Positions 45,241 to 56,158 of a DNA stretch of 64,000 bases are shown here, one piece after another. Below the pieces are notes generated by a model, which searched no databases, was not told where the DNA came from, and was given only the letters and a program-made list of their open reading frames with translations. This DNA is from Amborella trichopoda (taxonomy: Eukaryota; Streptophyta; Magnoliopsida; Amborellales; Amborellaceae): positions 7,615,202 through 7,679,201 of the forward strand of contig NW_006494931.1 in assembly GCF_000471905.2 (NCBI RefSeq), read 5' to 3'. Made by a program: the position numbers and the translations under genes. Within the stretch, counting starts at the first letter, position 1. Every line of letters starts with the position of its first letter.

Positions 45241-47170
45241 GAGAATGCAGATGACCCTAAAAAAAAAAATTTACCCTTTTTTTCTTTAATGAAAAGAGAA
45301 TGAAGTGGCAACTGCCGTATTACAAGCAAAGAAATGAAAGGAGAATTTTTATTTTATTTTACAAAGTATTTTTATTTTTATTTTTTATTTTAAAAAGAAG
45401 ATGCCTTATTTTATTTTTTTTAAGATTCTCTTATTTGTTTTTGAGAAAATGAAACGAATTACAAAAAGAAACTTTTATAGCAAAAGTGATTATTTTTTTT
45501 TGGAAACCAAATAAGCTTTAAATTTTGTTTTTTTTGTCTTGCAAAGAAATTTTTTTTTTTAAGAAATGAGAAAGGCCTTAAATATTTTGTTTTGTTTTAA
45601 AGCAAGATTTCTTTTAAAATATATATATATATATTTTTATAGACAAAGATTCTTAAAACGTTTACTGATTTCTTTGTTAGGAAAGTGCTTTTTTTTTAAA
45701 ATAAAATGGCTAATGATACCTTTTTTTTTTTAGTGGATAAGAAAGATGGCCTCAAACACTCATATTTTTTTTTCACAAAAGTAATCTTTTTTTTTTTAAC
45801 AAAAGGGCCTAAAAAGGTTTTTTTTTTTTGAAGCACAGAGGCTTCTTAAAATCTTTTTTTTTTTTTTAAAGGCAAAGAGGCCTTTCTTTGTTTTTGAAAC
45901 GAAGATGCCTAAAAAGTTGCTGATTTTTTTTGTTTGTTATTCTTTTGAGTAGATAATTCTTAACAAGAGGCATGAAATTTGAATGCCAGCCGAGCTAGTC
46001 GAATGAAATCGTAAGAAATATAAAGCAATATCTACTATTGTAAAGCACGACTTTATCTAACCAATCATATGCAACAAAGAGCAACGACTTCTTTTGGAAA
46101 GAGAAGATGAGGATGGAGGAGACCAAAAAAAGTGGATGATGGAAAGCGATTAAAAAGATTTTTTTTAAAATATGTATTTTAAAAGAAAATCAACGAGATA
46201 GAATGGATTAACTACCAATGATAAAATGGTGGTTTCTCTCTCTTGTTTTTACGGAAAAGAAATCACGACCATGAAGAGAGAAAGCTCTTTTTTTTTAAAA
46301 AAATAATTTTTAAGTTGATAAAGGTTAACAAAAGTGAAAGATAAGGTTACGTTATTCAAAAAGACATCTCTACTGTTTTGAACATTTAAAACATGAGCGT
46401 AGGAGGCAAGTGGAGTTAGGAAAAACGCATTGGACTACAAGATAAGGCTGCGCTATTCCAAAATGCTTATGTCTTCTATGCAAAAGATTTATCCTTTTTT
46501 TTGTTTTGCAAATTGTTTTTTTCTTTTTTTCCTTTTTTAAGGGAGCCAACAGAATATTTAATGAGTCAAAAAACAACGTGGCACCAAATTATGGATAAAG
46601 GAATACAAATCCAAAGGCCCCAATTTTTTTTCTCTCTGTCTAAGCAAACAAACCAGTTTTAATTCGCTTAAACATCTACACAGAGTGCAAAATCTGTGGA
46701 GTGTGGTTTATTTCTTATTATCTCAACTAGGAGAGAAGAAGAAACCAACAAACTGATAATGCAAGGGTGCTTGCCATAACTACGAAAAGATATGGTATGC
46801 AAATAAATCACAGACAACACAAGAACCACAAGTCTCCTAAGCTTTATTGCATTACAATAGATGAAAAAGATGTGAGTAACGAAAGATTAGAATGACATCT
46901 CAAGGAAAAATACTCGAAAGAAAGCACCGCTTTGGATAAGGAAGAAATTTTCTTTTCATAAAAAATAAAAATTACAAATAAAACTAAGAACCCTAGATTT
47001 TTTTTAGGAGGTCCCGGTGTCACTCTTTTTTTTCTTTTTTTGGCAAATAGAAAGATATTTAAACGATGCCAAAAAGAGTAATAAAGAAAAATACTTTTGT
47101 TTTTTTAATCAAAACATGGCCCTCGAAAGGAGATTTGTTTTCTTTTCATGCACAGATAGAGCTTGAAATG
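45241..47170. other. A/T-rich, T-run region of element F leader, no gene
   Basis: Low-complexity sequence with many runs of 8 to 14 T (45280-45900 especially) and AT repeats near 45621-45634. Nothing coding or structural is convincing. It separates gag from the primer site of element F. Confidence 0.6.
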
Positions 47171-47190
47171 CCCCACGGTGGGTGCCAAAC
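47171..47190 (-). promoter_or_regulatory. Primer-binding-site-like motif, element F
   Basis: On the minus strand GTTTGGCACCCACCGTGGGG directly follows the LTR end AAACA. A similar motif follows the 38282-39713 LTR (38261-38280). Plant Gypsy elements often have a TGGCGCC-type primer site here; the tRNA is not determined. Confidence 0.5.
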
Positions 47191-47985
47191 TGTTTGTAGT
47201 GTAAAATCAGAGAGATCTTTAGAGGAAGATCCCACAGATCTAAACACCACAAACTGATTTATTAAATGTTAAGATAGAGATTGTGGGAAAAATTAAATTT
47301 TGATATGTGGCCAGATCTACTCAGAAATGAGCATATCTGCTCTTAGATCAGTAGCAGAGTCAGTATAGATTCGACATACGAAACACTTAATAAAAAATCA
47401 ATAAACTAACTATTTCTAATTAAAATATAATAAAATAGAAAAGAAATAATAAAAGAGTAATAAATGATAACAAACCGGGCCAGATGGCCTGGGATTCGCG
47501 AGCCTTCCAGGGCTGGCCTGTATCAGAACCGATGTCCTCTTTACCTCTCTGATTCGGATGTTGACTAGCGGATGTCTTGTGTAGAAGGGTTGTTGTGCCC
47601 TAAAGGTAGTTTAGATCTAGGGTTGTTGTGCCCTAGGTTTAGGTTTTTCAAGCTTAGGGTTCAAAGTTAGGATTTTTCTCTCGAAGGGAGTCTCTATGTT
47701 TCAAAAGCCGTAGTCTAGGATTTCAATCTTTTTTTTTTTCAAATGACCACGAAAAAGAGATTTTATAAGGGCCACAGATCTGTTGGAAAGGATAACTACT
47801 AAAAGCTAGGGATTTGTTAGGTGTAGAATGGATTACTACTTAAAGCTGGTGATTTGTTAGGTGTGGATCATAGGATTGGACCATGGATTGTGGTGGTCTA
47901 TGGTTTAGGGGTCTACTGAAATAGTGTGGTCCTATGGGTTTAGGAAAACCATGGAATTTGTCATTTTTAAAATCGGGTGTCTACA
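47191..47985 (-). repeat. 5' LTR of element F (795 bp)
   Basis: On the minus strand starts TGTAGACACCC (47985) and ends CTACAAACA (47191). It matches 17492-18288 almost throughout. Directly to its right the C-family LTR resumes, so this is one edge of the insertion. Confidence 0.8.
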
Positions 47986-48396
47986 CTCGGTCGAAAGTTT
48001 TCTCTCATTTTCACTTCTTTTATCTCTCTATAACAAGGTGGGGACCTGTACCCCACTCATTTGTACTTTTAATGTGTGTGTGTGTGTGTGTGTGTGTTTG
48101 TAGTAAAAGAGAAAGAGGTCAAGGGAGGCGATTCCAAACCGGCCTTAGGCCAGGGGGGCATTCCAAAGTGATATAAGAGGGCACACATGCAAGCTAGCCC
48201 GAGCATGTCTCGGACCCATGTGAGGTATGTCCCGCCTCACGACCTTAATTCCTCTCGCACCGGTTGGTACACTTGCCCACATCTACTTTATGTGGTTCTC
48301 GAGAAAGAGATCTCAGGTCCCTAGTCCATCTCGAACTCAAAACCATGCCACCAGGTCAACCCGACCCGAAGGGTGAGATCGAGGCACCTCACCATC
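47986..48396 (+). repeat. Resumed C-family LTR (U5)
   Basis: CT-rich sequence, a (TG)12 microsatellite at 48073-48097, then AAGGGAGGCGATTCC, CTCTCGCACCGGTTGGTA and GAGATCGAGGCACCTCA. The same order occurs at 23300-23570 and, reversed, at 49985-50290. Read as the 3' part of the LTR that starts at 35814. Confidence 0.6.
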
Positions 48397-48416
48397 TTAG
48401 CGACTCCATTGGGGAC
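48397..48416 (+). promoter_or_regulatory. Primer-binding-site-like motif of a second Tat-like internal region
   Basis: TTAGCGACTCCATTGGGGAC follows the LTR end. This is the least degenerate of the three copies in the window. Confidence 0.5.
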
Positions 48417-49970
48417 ACGCTACCCCATCATTGGATCGTTCTTGTTTGACCTTCCTTTCTTTCTATTTTTGCTCACTATACACACACCTATCTCTGGGGT
48501 TGCTTAACCCCTTCATTAGAGTCAAGGGATTTTTGTAATCTTCGTACTTGTTAGTCTTCATTAGGAATAGGTTTCACGAACCTCATTCCCGACCTTTCTC
48601 CTAAGCATCGACCCTGTGTCACACTCCCAGGTCTTGACTTGGAATGAGGCAAGGATGGACCAACAAGTCCCTCGCTCCCTACGTCCATGCATTGACGGAT
48701 CCTCCTCCAATGCACCTTACAGTGGTGGCACACATGCCACTACACATAGCACACACCCTGCTATGTCCCACCACACATAGCAAGCACCGGCAACTCACTT
48801 CCCGTCCCACTACTTGGGGCAGCCCAGAGACTACCCCTCCCTCTCTCGCGATTGGCTGTTCACCTACCATTCTCTTGCGGGTCGCCGAGAGGCTACCCCT
48901 CATTCTCTATCATCGCAGGCCCCTGTAACAGGTTGCTCGATACTAGGAGGAGGCTGCTCTGAAGCCACCACCTCACACACACCCACCAAAGCTACCGGAC
49001 CATTCATTCTAGCTACACCTCGGGGCAATCCTCAGGTTACCTCGGGACACTGTCAGGGTTCTGGCCTTCTTGGACTTGGCCCTGCACCTCTTTTGCATGC
49101 ACACTGCACCACTCGGGGCAACCCTCTGGTTATCATGAGACACTGTCAGGGTTCAAGTCTTCTTGGACTTGGCCTTGCACCTATTTTGCATGCACACTGC
49201 AGCACTTGGGGCAACCCTCAGGTTACCTCGGAACACTGCCAGAGTTCAGGTCTTCTTGGGCTTGGCCGTGCACATCCTTCTCACGTACAGTGCACCACTC
49301 GAGGCAACCCTCAGGTTACCTCGGAATACTGTCAGGGTTTAGGTCTTCTTGGACTTGGCCTTGCACATCCTTTGCACGTACACTGCACCATCCGGGGTAA
49401 CCCTCAGGTTACCTCGGGACACTGTTAGCGTTCGAGTATTCTTGGACTTGGCCCAACACATCCTCGTGGCAACCCTCAGGTTACCTCGAAACACTATCAG
49501 GGTTCGACTCTTCTTGGACCTAGCCTTGCATACCCCATGCATATGCACTGTACTGATCAGGGTAGCCTTGTTGTTGTGCCTACCCGAGCACACGAAGGGG
49601 AACCTCGTAGTCCCCCCTCCCAGCACATGCTTGCTCACTCTGTGAGGGATGGTCACACGGTCATTCTGTCACACATACATGCTCACTACACAAGGGATCT
49701 TGAGCCCGAACACGTGACTCGAGCCCAGGTTGACCACCAAGTCACCTGAAGTCCTTCTGTAGAGGGTACACATGTGCCAATCCCCCCACCGACTCAAAGC
49801 ACACCTGTGCAACATACACACATGCGCAGATCCAAAACTTCCCCTAGTTTTGAGGGAGAAGAAGAGGACACCATGGAAGACTTCTGTGCTGAAGACGAGA
49901 GCCCTATCTTTCCCCTAACTCCCCTTGATGCGGATGTTGCTGGAAAAACATTGAATGAGGAGAACACTGG
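48417..49970 (+). pseudogene. Gag leader of a truncated Tat-like element with 31-residue repeats
   Basis: Colinear with element C 23600-24800. The frame at 48814-49428 is open for 204 codons and holds repeats of 31 residues (RGNPQVTSGHC, GLLGLG and H.HC in each) encoded by a 93-bp tandem repeat. After 49430 the frame is lost, and an acidic part follows (49774-49974, FEGEEEDTMEDFCAEDES). The element is cut at about 49970 by a minus-strand LTR, so capsid and pol are missing. The function of the leader protein is not known to me. Confidence 0.6.
49022..49486 (+). repeat. 93-bp tandem repeat, five units, frame-preserving
   Basis: The GGGGCAACC landmark recurs at 93-bp steps (49026, 49119, 49212, 49305, 49398), then once more after 72 bp. 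93 is 31 codons, and all indels between the first five units are absent or frame-neutral. Element C has only one unit (about 24170-24270). Confidence 0.85.
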
Positions 49971-52822
49971 TTAGATGCCTCGATCTCGCCTCCCCGGATC
50001 TAGGTGATCCGGTGACAATGTCTTGGGTTCGAAAACCTGGGACTTGAGATCGCTCTCTCCGAAACCTTGTCTAAGAACAAGAGCAGGTAACCAACTAGTG
50101 AGTGAGGAATTTTAGATATAAGGTGGGGACCAACCTCAATTGGGTCCGTCACTTACTCGGGCTGACTCGTGTGGGCACCCTCTTAGATCATGATGTAAAG
50201 CCCCTCAGCTGCTTTAGCTGGTTTGGAATCGCCTCCCTTGACCTGCAATCTCCTTGCTTTTCTGCACAACACTTATATGGTTAATTTGCAAGACAAGTGG
50301 GCTGAAGGGCCCACCCTTCTCTTAAGGCAATGCACAATCGTGTGGCTAAGAATGTGAGACGTTAGGGGGATGAAGTGGAATGCTCGAACGAAGTTCAAAA
50401 AGAAAATAACACTTGATGAAGGGATGAGACTAGCATGATAGCTGGACAGTGACGACTCGGAGTCGAAGTAAGACGGACATGGTACTTAGGACCAGCCTGA
50501 CGGCAATACTACTCAAAACTGAAGCCGATATGACAGTGCTAGACTGAGTCAACCCTACGTCAAGTGAGAAGAAAAGAGAGTGAAAAGAATGAATGAGACG
50601 ACGAAGAGATAGAGTCCCAACGGTGCTAGGCGTTGCCACCTGCTACCGTGGAGTAGGAGTATTATGAATCTTGGACGATGCTTGACACTACTGCTCAGGA
50701 CTAGAGGGTGAGCAATGAACTACGAATGGTGCTAGGCATCACCATTGGCAACACAACAAGGAAGCGTGCCCCTATAAGGGCGGCGACAACCTTTTGTGAA
50801 GTGCACGATGATAGCCATTTACAAAGCGCGAGGCGATAATTCTCATGAAGCACAAGACGATAGGCATGGGATGCATGGGGAACTGTGATGAGCACCAAAC
50901 ACACAAAGGAGGCTCATAGACAGCAATGGACGCCACGTGCGTGAGGGAAGCTCGCGGATTCTGATAGGCACCGCCCGCACGAGGGAAGCTCGCAGATGGC
51001 AATAAGTGTTGTTGAGACTCTCGGGGGAGGTGATAGGCATCACCATCTGTGACAGGCGTGCATCAGGGGGAGACCCCTGCGGGCGGCAAGAAGTTTCGCC
51101 AACTGTGTTCTTCACTGAGACATCGAGGATACTATTACGGATGGCGATGAGTAGCGTTATCTGCAAGCCTCGCTGGGAGATAGAGGTGGACGAACAGAGG
51201 GAGAAAAAAACTCGTGCATGGTCCTGTCATCACTATGCGTGACCTGTGGAACTAAAGGACAGGCATGCACGACACTGCCACTATCATGCATGGCCTCTGC
51301 GAGGAGCTCAGACGAAGAAGAGGAAGAAGAAAGAGAGGAAGAGAGAGAAAAAGAAAAGAAAGAGAAAGAGAGAGAATATTTACCTTGAACCTAGGGGTAC
51401 CGGTCCAAAAGATTCTCTCACTCTACTCTCTCTCCAAACGTGACCCAACAATGAGAAGAAAGAGAAACTTTATTTGGTAAAAACTCTCTCTCTTGTAAAG
51501 GGTTGAGTCCTTCTGCGTATAATGATTATACGTAGTACATATAGAATTTGCCCCAAACATGGGTGGATTGATCAAAATTAAACCTAATTGCTAGAAATTA
51601 AGATTTAATTGAATTAAAAGAAATTAGAAAATAGGGTGCAAAATGTCAGATTTTCCCCTTCCTAACAATTTGTGGAATTTCAGAATAGTCCCTATGCTGC
51701 CCTAGAACGTGCATAATTTTTCATGGATGATCTGGGGTTGTTTTAATGCCCAGTTGATCGAAAGATGATTGTTTTCTTGTAGGGATCAGCATGGTGATTG
51801 ATTTGATATCAACTTCGAGCCATGGATCATGTTTTTAAGGCATGATCATGTGACTTAAAATTTGAATGAATCTTGAATCTTCAGATCGATAATCTGTTTG
51901 TTCCTTGATGTTTTTCTGTGATTTCCTCGCTGGATCACACTGAGCATGCCATCACGATCGCAGGGCAACAAATGCAGCTCGATTTTCGAACGAAGCTTTT
52001 ACAACTTTGGAATTTTGGTCAGAATCTGAAATTCTGGTGACAGAATTGGCAGTCACTTCATCGGGTTCGTGTGTAGAATCCGACCGTTTATCATGTACGA
52101 GGTTGGGGTCAGAGATAATCGAGGCCTTATGCACACGATGGAATTAGCTTCACGTCGATCGGGCTCCCGAGAGGCGTGATTTGGCCACTAGAGTGAGGCA
52201 TGACGCTGCTGAATTTTCTGCACTTTCTTCATGGATTAACATCTTCTCTCCAGCTTTTCTTCGTGCTCAAGTGTGGTTGTAGGGCATACCATATATCGAA
52301 ACGCTCGTCTTAATGAGACAAACGTGCTCACAAAATTTGAACACAATCCAACTTGGGACAGGAAAGATATGAACGTCAAAATTCACTATTCATGACTGTC
52401 CCTTTAATGGTGTGGAGTTGCAGGGTGACTGCACGGGAATAACGTGTAGCTCCTCCTGTTTTGCTCGTTTGCCTATAACGTCTTCTTGGAGTGTCCGTTT
52501 AAGCTGAAATTTGACCCCTGAAGGTTTTCAACCATGTTAAATCCAATGGTAGTGGTCCCACAGTTAATTGAGATACTAAAAATATAGCTCTAGTTATAGG
52601 GGTCCATTTCAGGGTGCTAGAGGTTGATTATGTCGGACCTATTTCTCAGTCTGCACTACCTTAGACATGTCGGAATGTGATAAAACTTGATAGGAGACTT
52701 TTGAGAGTCCTCATAAAGATCTTGACCAGTTCTGGGGCTATTTTGAGACTGTCGGGATTTCCACTGTTTGCAAGGCTTCTATTGAGTGGGGGCCCCATGA
52801 TGATGAAGAATATCTTCCAACA
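49971..52822 (-). repeat. LTR of a minus-strand C-family element (about 2.85 kb)
   Basis: On the minus strand it starts TGTTGGAAG (52822) after GATGGGGCATGC, a G-rich run, and ends GAGGCATCTAA near 49971. U3 (about 51540-52822) matches 13253-14560; a CT-rich stretch follows, then U5 as at 23300-23570. ORFs inside (50430-51166, both strands) lack motifs. The bordering internal sequence lies to its right, so this is a 3' LTR. Its small size compared with the 5' LTR of C shows how much the CT-rich part varies. Confidence 0.7.
51513..51535. other. Imperfect palindrome at the U3/R region of the LTR
   Basis: CTGCGTATAAT, G, ATTATACGTAG: 11-base arms with one mismatch. It lies close to the expected TATA position of the minus-strand LTR. 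Confidence 0.5.
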
Positions 52823-54225
52823 GCATGCCCCATCAAATATTGTGCTTCGAGAGAATCAAGAAGTGCAATCATTCAGGAAATTTCTCGCGAGCTAGCCAAG
52901 GACTATGCGAACACTGAGGAGGTCCACGCATGTGGTGATTGGGATGCTCAGACGTTTGGATGCAATGTACGGGTCCATCCATGGAGACTTTAAGGGGTGA
53001 AAAACCTTTTAAGGGTCCTGTCGACGTCCTCACCCTCGAGGGATTATTTACGACTCTGACAGCATGATGATTTTGTAGGGACTCATTAGCCAAAATCGGG
53101 CCTACCTAGAGGCCAAGTGCTATGAACCTTTGGTCGACATTATTCATTGCTACACCAGGTTTGCTTTTTATGTTCAGGGTATCGCTGTAGGTCCTGTCTA
53201 ACGGTGGGTCCACTCAAGGGCTTTTGACCTATCCCAAAAGTCTAAGCCTATCGACTAGGGGAATTTTTGCGAGGCGGCATCATGGGCCCCATCTTGCCAG
53301 GTCCAAATGATCTGGGCCTGTCGGCTAAGGAAGGTTTTAGGCGAGGCGATCTCATGGTGGGGAATAACCCTGAAGTATCTGGCAGGCTAGGCCCTAGCTT
53401 TGTCAGTTTCTTGCTTTCGTGATGGTCTTTAGCATTTTGGAGGGATCTTTCGGTCGTCCTCAACCTCTAGAACTCTTGTTGTTTGTTGATATCGAAGAGT
53501 GGGATATTGTATGAGGCTCTCACTCCCTAGATGAGCCATTTTGTGGTGTGATTGGATGGTGGAAGTTGAGGGTTTTAGGTAGACCTCAATGGAATTATGC
53601 TTGTTTGGCAATTGAGTGCTGGCTAAGGCTATGGTAGTGCGTCAACCTGTTTTATCGGTCCAAGCACCCTTTTGCGGGTTTTCACTTGAACACAAGGGAA
53701 GTGGCACTGTAGAGATGGTTGTCACCAAATTCCTTTTTTTTTGGGCTCTTTTACCCATGACGTGGTAGTCATGTCCACCCTTTTCATTCGTTCTTTCTCA
53801 CGGTGCCCTTTTGGGGTTTTCACCGTGCCTGGGTTTTTGTTTTCACGAAACTCTTTTACTCATGATTTCGTGATCATGCCTATCCATCATTTTTATTCAT
53901 GGCGTTCCCTTATCGAGGTGTACACCATGGCTATTTTTTTATGAAGGCGGGTTTAGGGTCTTACCTTAAGGACCTGTGAGAAGCCCTTTAACGTCATGCG
54001 ACTAGGACGCGCACTATAGTTTTAGGTCATACAGCTGGGCCGTAGTGGTGACAAAGGGAAGTCTGAAGGGGCCATGGAGTGAGTATGGTGATGGTTTCGA
54101 CTCACTTTTGGGGAGATAGCATGAGGCCACCTATGAAGGAAGAATGGTGGGTGAAGAGTGGTGACCCACTAGCTGACAGCGAGTATGGGTGGCGAGATGG
54201 CTCGCTGTTTTGTGACCATGAGTGA
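52823..54225 (+). other. 3' internal end of a minus-strand C-family element, broken antisense frames
   Basis: On the plus strand, antisense to the element, fragments near 52700-53000 read FWGYFETVGISTVCKASIEW, EEYLPTACPIKYC and DWDAQTFGCNV in one frame, continuing across the LTR edge. They are interrupted but align with the minus-strand fragments at 34.7-35.8 kb. I do not recognise the family. From 53640 the sequence matches 1840-2130. Confidence 0.4.
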
Positions 54226-54612
54226 GACTCACTGGGGAATGATGGATAGTGTGCGAACACAAACGGGTCGATTAGGGAAGGCATGCATGAAGATGCACGT
54301 AAAGGGCGTGTGCGCGTATGTGGACTCACTGGGGAGGTAATGAAGGTGGTGTGCATATACGAACGAGTCAGTTTGGGAAGACGTGCATGAAGATGCACGT
54401 AAAGGCTGTGTGCACGTATGTGGACTCACTAGAGAGCTAGTGAAGGTGTTGTGCACACACAAACGGGTCGGTTTGGGAAGAAGTACGTGAAGATGCACGT
54501 AAAAGACATGTGTGCGTATGTGGACTCACTGGGGAGGTAATGTAGGTGGTGTGCGCACACGAACGGGTCAATTTGGGAAGACATGCATGTAAAGGGCATG
54601 TGCGCATATGTG
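54226..54612. repeat. 100-bp tandem repeat, about four copies
   Basis: TGGACTCACT recurs at 54321, 54421 and 54521, exactly 100 bp apart, with GAAGATGCACGTAAA and GTGTGC phrases. A degenerate unit precedes at 54226. Minus-strand frames of 60 to 98 codons arise from the repeat and are not genes. Confidence 0.85.
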
Positions 54613-54639
54613 GGTGCGTCTTTAAGGTCACGCCTCTTG

Positions 54640-55085
54640 GACCTGGGCCAAGCAGTTTAATTTCATGCGGTCAGGACGTGCACTATGGTTTAAGGTCATA
54701 TAGCTTGGACCGTGGTTATGCAGTTTAAAGTCATGGAATTAGGACCATGCAGTTTTAAGTCGTGCAACTACACCTCCGCTATAGTTTAAGGTCATGTAGT
54801 TTGGACCACGGCTGTGCAGATTAAGGTCATGTAGCACAGATTAAGGCTGTGGAGTCTAAGGTCATGTAGCATGGCCCAAGGTTGTGCAGCTTAAGGTCAT
54901 GCAAGACAGACCGAAGCTGTGCAGTTTAAGGTCATGCAGCACTAACGAAGGCTGTGCAGTATAAGGTCATGCAACATGGACCAAGGCTGTGCAGTTTAAG
55001 GTCTTGTAGCACAGACCAAGGTTGTGCAGTTTAAGGTCATGCAGTACGGACCAAGGCTATACAATTTTAGGTCATACAGTGCGGA
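54640..55085 (+). repeat. 35-bp tandem array, block 1
   Basis: GGTCAT (or a close variant) recurs at 54790, 54825, 54860, 54895, 54930, 54965, 55000, 55035 and 55070, an exact 35-bp period. The unit is like AAGGTCATGCAGCACGGACC then GAGGCTGTGCAGTTT. The left end is more diverged. Confidence 0.88.
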
Positions 55086-55539
55086 CCATTGTGTGGGTCG
55101 CCATGTAGGTAAAGCTACATGGGGGATAGGTTGTGGATAACAATCTAACTCCTTGGAGATAAAAATAGTTAAGGCTATACACAAGAAGAGAGCTTTAGAT
55201 GAATATGGTGGCCCTACAAGGAATGGCAAGTGGAAGTAGGCTTTACTCAGGATTACAAGGAGCAGTGTGACTCCACAAGAATAATGATAAATGGTATGCA
55301 TGTAACTCCACTGGGGGTGACAGGCCGAAGCACAGTTGTAACCCCACTGGGGGTTGAGAAGATGAGAATGACCCTAACTTCCTGAGGATGGTGGGTCGTA
55401 GTAGGATGTTACTTTCACTGGGATGTTGGTGTGAAATAGAACCATCGGGGATTGAAGGGGTAGGCACGACCCTTGCATACATCTAACTCCACTGGGGATC
55501 TTGATGAAATACACCTGGTGAAGAGGTGGTCCATTTCAC
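55086..55539. other. Spacer between array blocks, no gene
   Basis: Matches 33330-33720 in reverse. Contains TAACTCCACTGGGGG-like phrases three times. No coding motif. Confidence 0.5.
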
Positions 55540-56158
55540 AGTTAAAGTTATGCGTATGAACTATTTGTCGCACTGTGCATTACAGTTTTAAGTTCTTATA
55601 GCTCGGACTATGGGTATGCAGTTTAAAGTCATGCTGCTAGGACCATGCAGTTTAAGATCGTGCTACTAGACCTCCGCTATAGTTAAGGTCATGTAGTTCG
55701 GAGCATGGCGCTAAGCCTTTTGACGTCATACAATCAGAATGTGCACTATCGTTTAATGTCATACAGCTGGACCATGGTCGTACAGTTTTGAGTCATGTAA
55801 TAAGGACTATGCAGTTTAAGGTCATGCAACTAGAACTCCGCTACCGTTTAAGGTCATATAGTTTGGACCATACGGTTTAGGGTCGTGCATCTAGACCATG
55901 GCCTTGGAGTTTAAGGTCATACAGCATGGATCGAGGCTGTACATTTTAAGGTCATGCAGCACGGACCGTGGTCGTTCAGTTTAAGGTCATGCAGCACGGA
56001 CCGTGGTTGTGAAGTTTTAGGTCATGTAGCATGGACCGAGGCTGTGCAGATTAAGGTCATGCGGCACGGACCATTGTTGTGCAGTTGACCGTTGTGTGGG
56101 TAGGGAATAGAGCCATCATCAGAGATAGGACTCTCTAAGAGTGAGACCGTGGTGCAGG
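55540..56158 (+). repeat. 35-bp tandem array, block 2, with LTR-adjacent tail
   Basis: Same 35-bp unit as block 1, more diverged at first and clearer after 55900. The tail from about 56095 (GTGTGGGTAGGGAATAGAG) leads to the LTR start at 56159 and differs from the G-rich runs before other LTR starts. Confidence 0.75.

Noticed and set aside
45241..47160. Possible matrix-attachment or centromeric region because of A/T runs
   Set aside because: Only composition supports it. It is the leader of element F.
48073..48097. (TG)12 microsatellite as a functional element
   Set aside because: Ordinary microsatellite inside LTR sequence; kept only as a note in the LTR entry.
54102..54631. Overlapping minus-strand ORFs rich in His, Thr and Ser
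   Set aside because: Produced by the 100-bp tandem repeat, whose length is not a multiple of three.
54226..56090. CRISPR-like array of short regular repeats
   Set aside because: Units are directly adjacent with no unique spacers, no cas genes, and the context is a plant retrotransposon.
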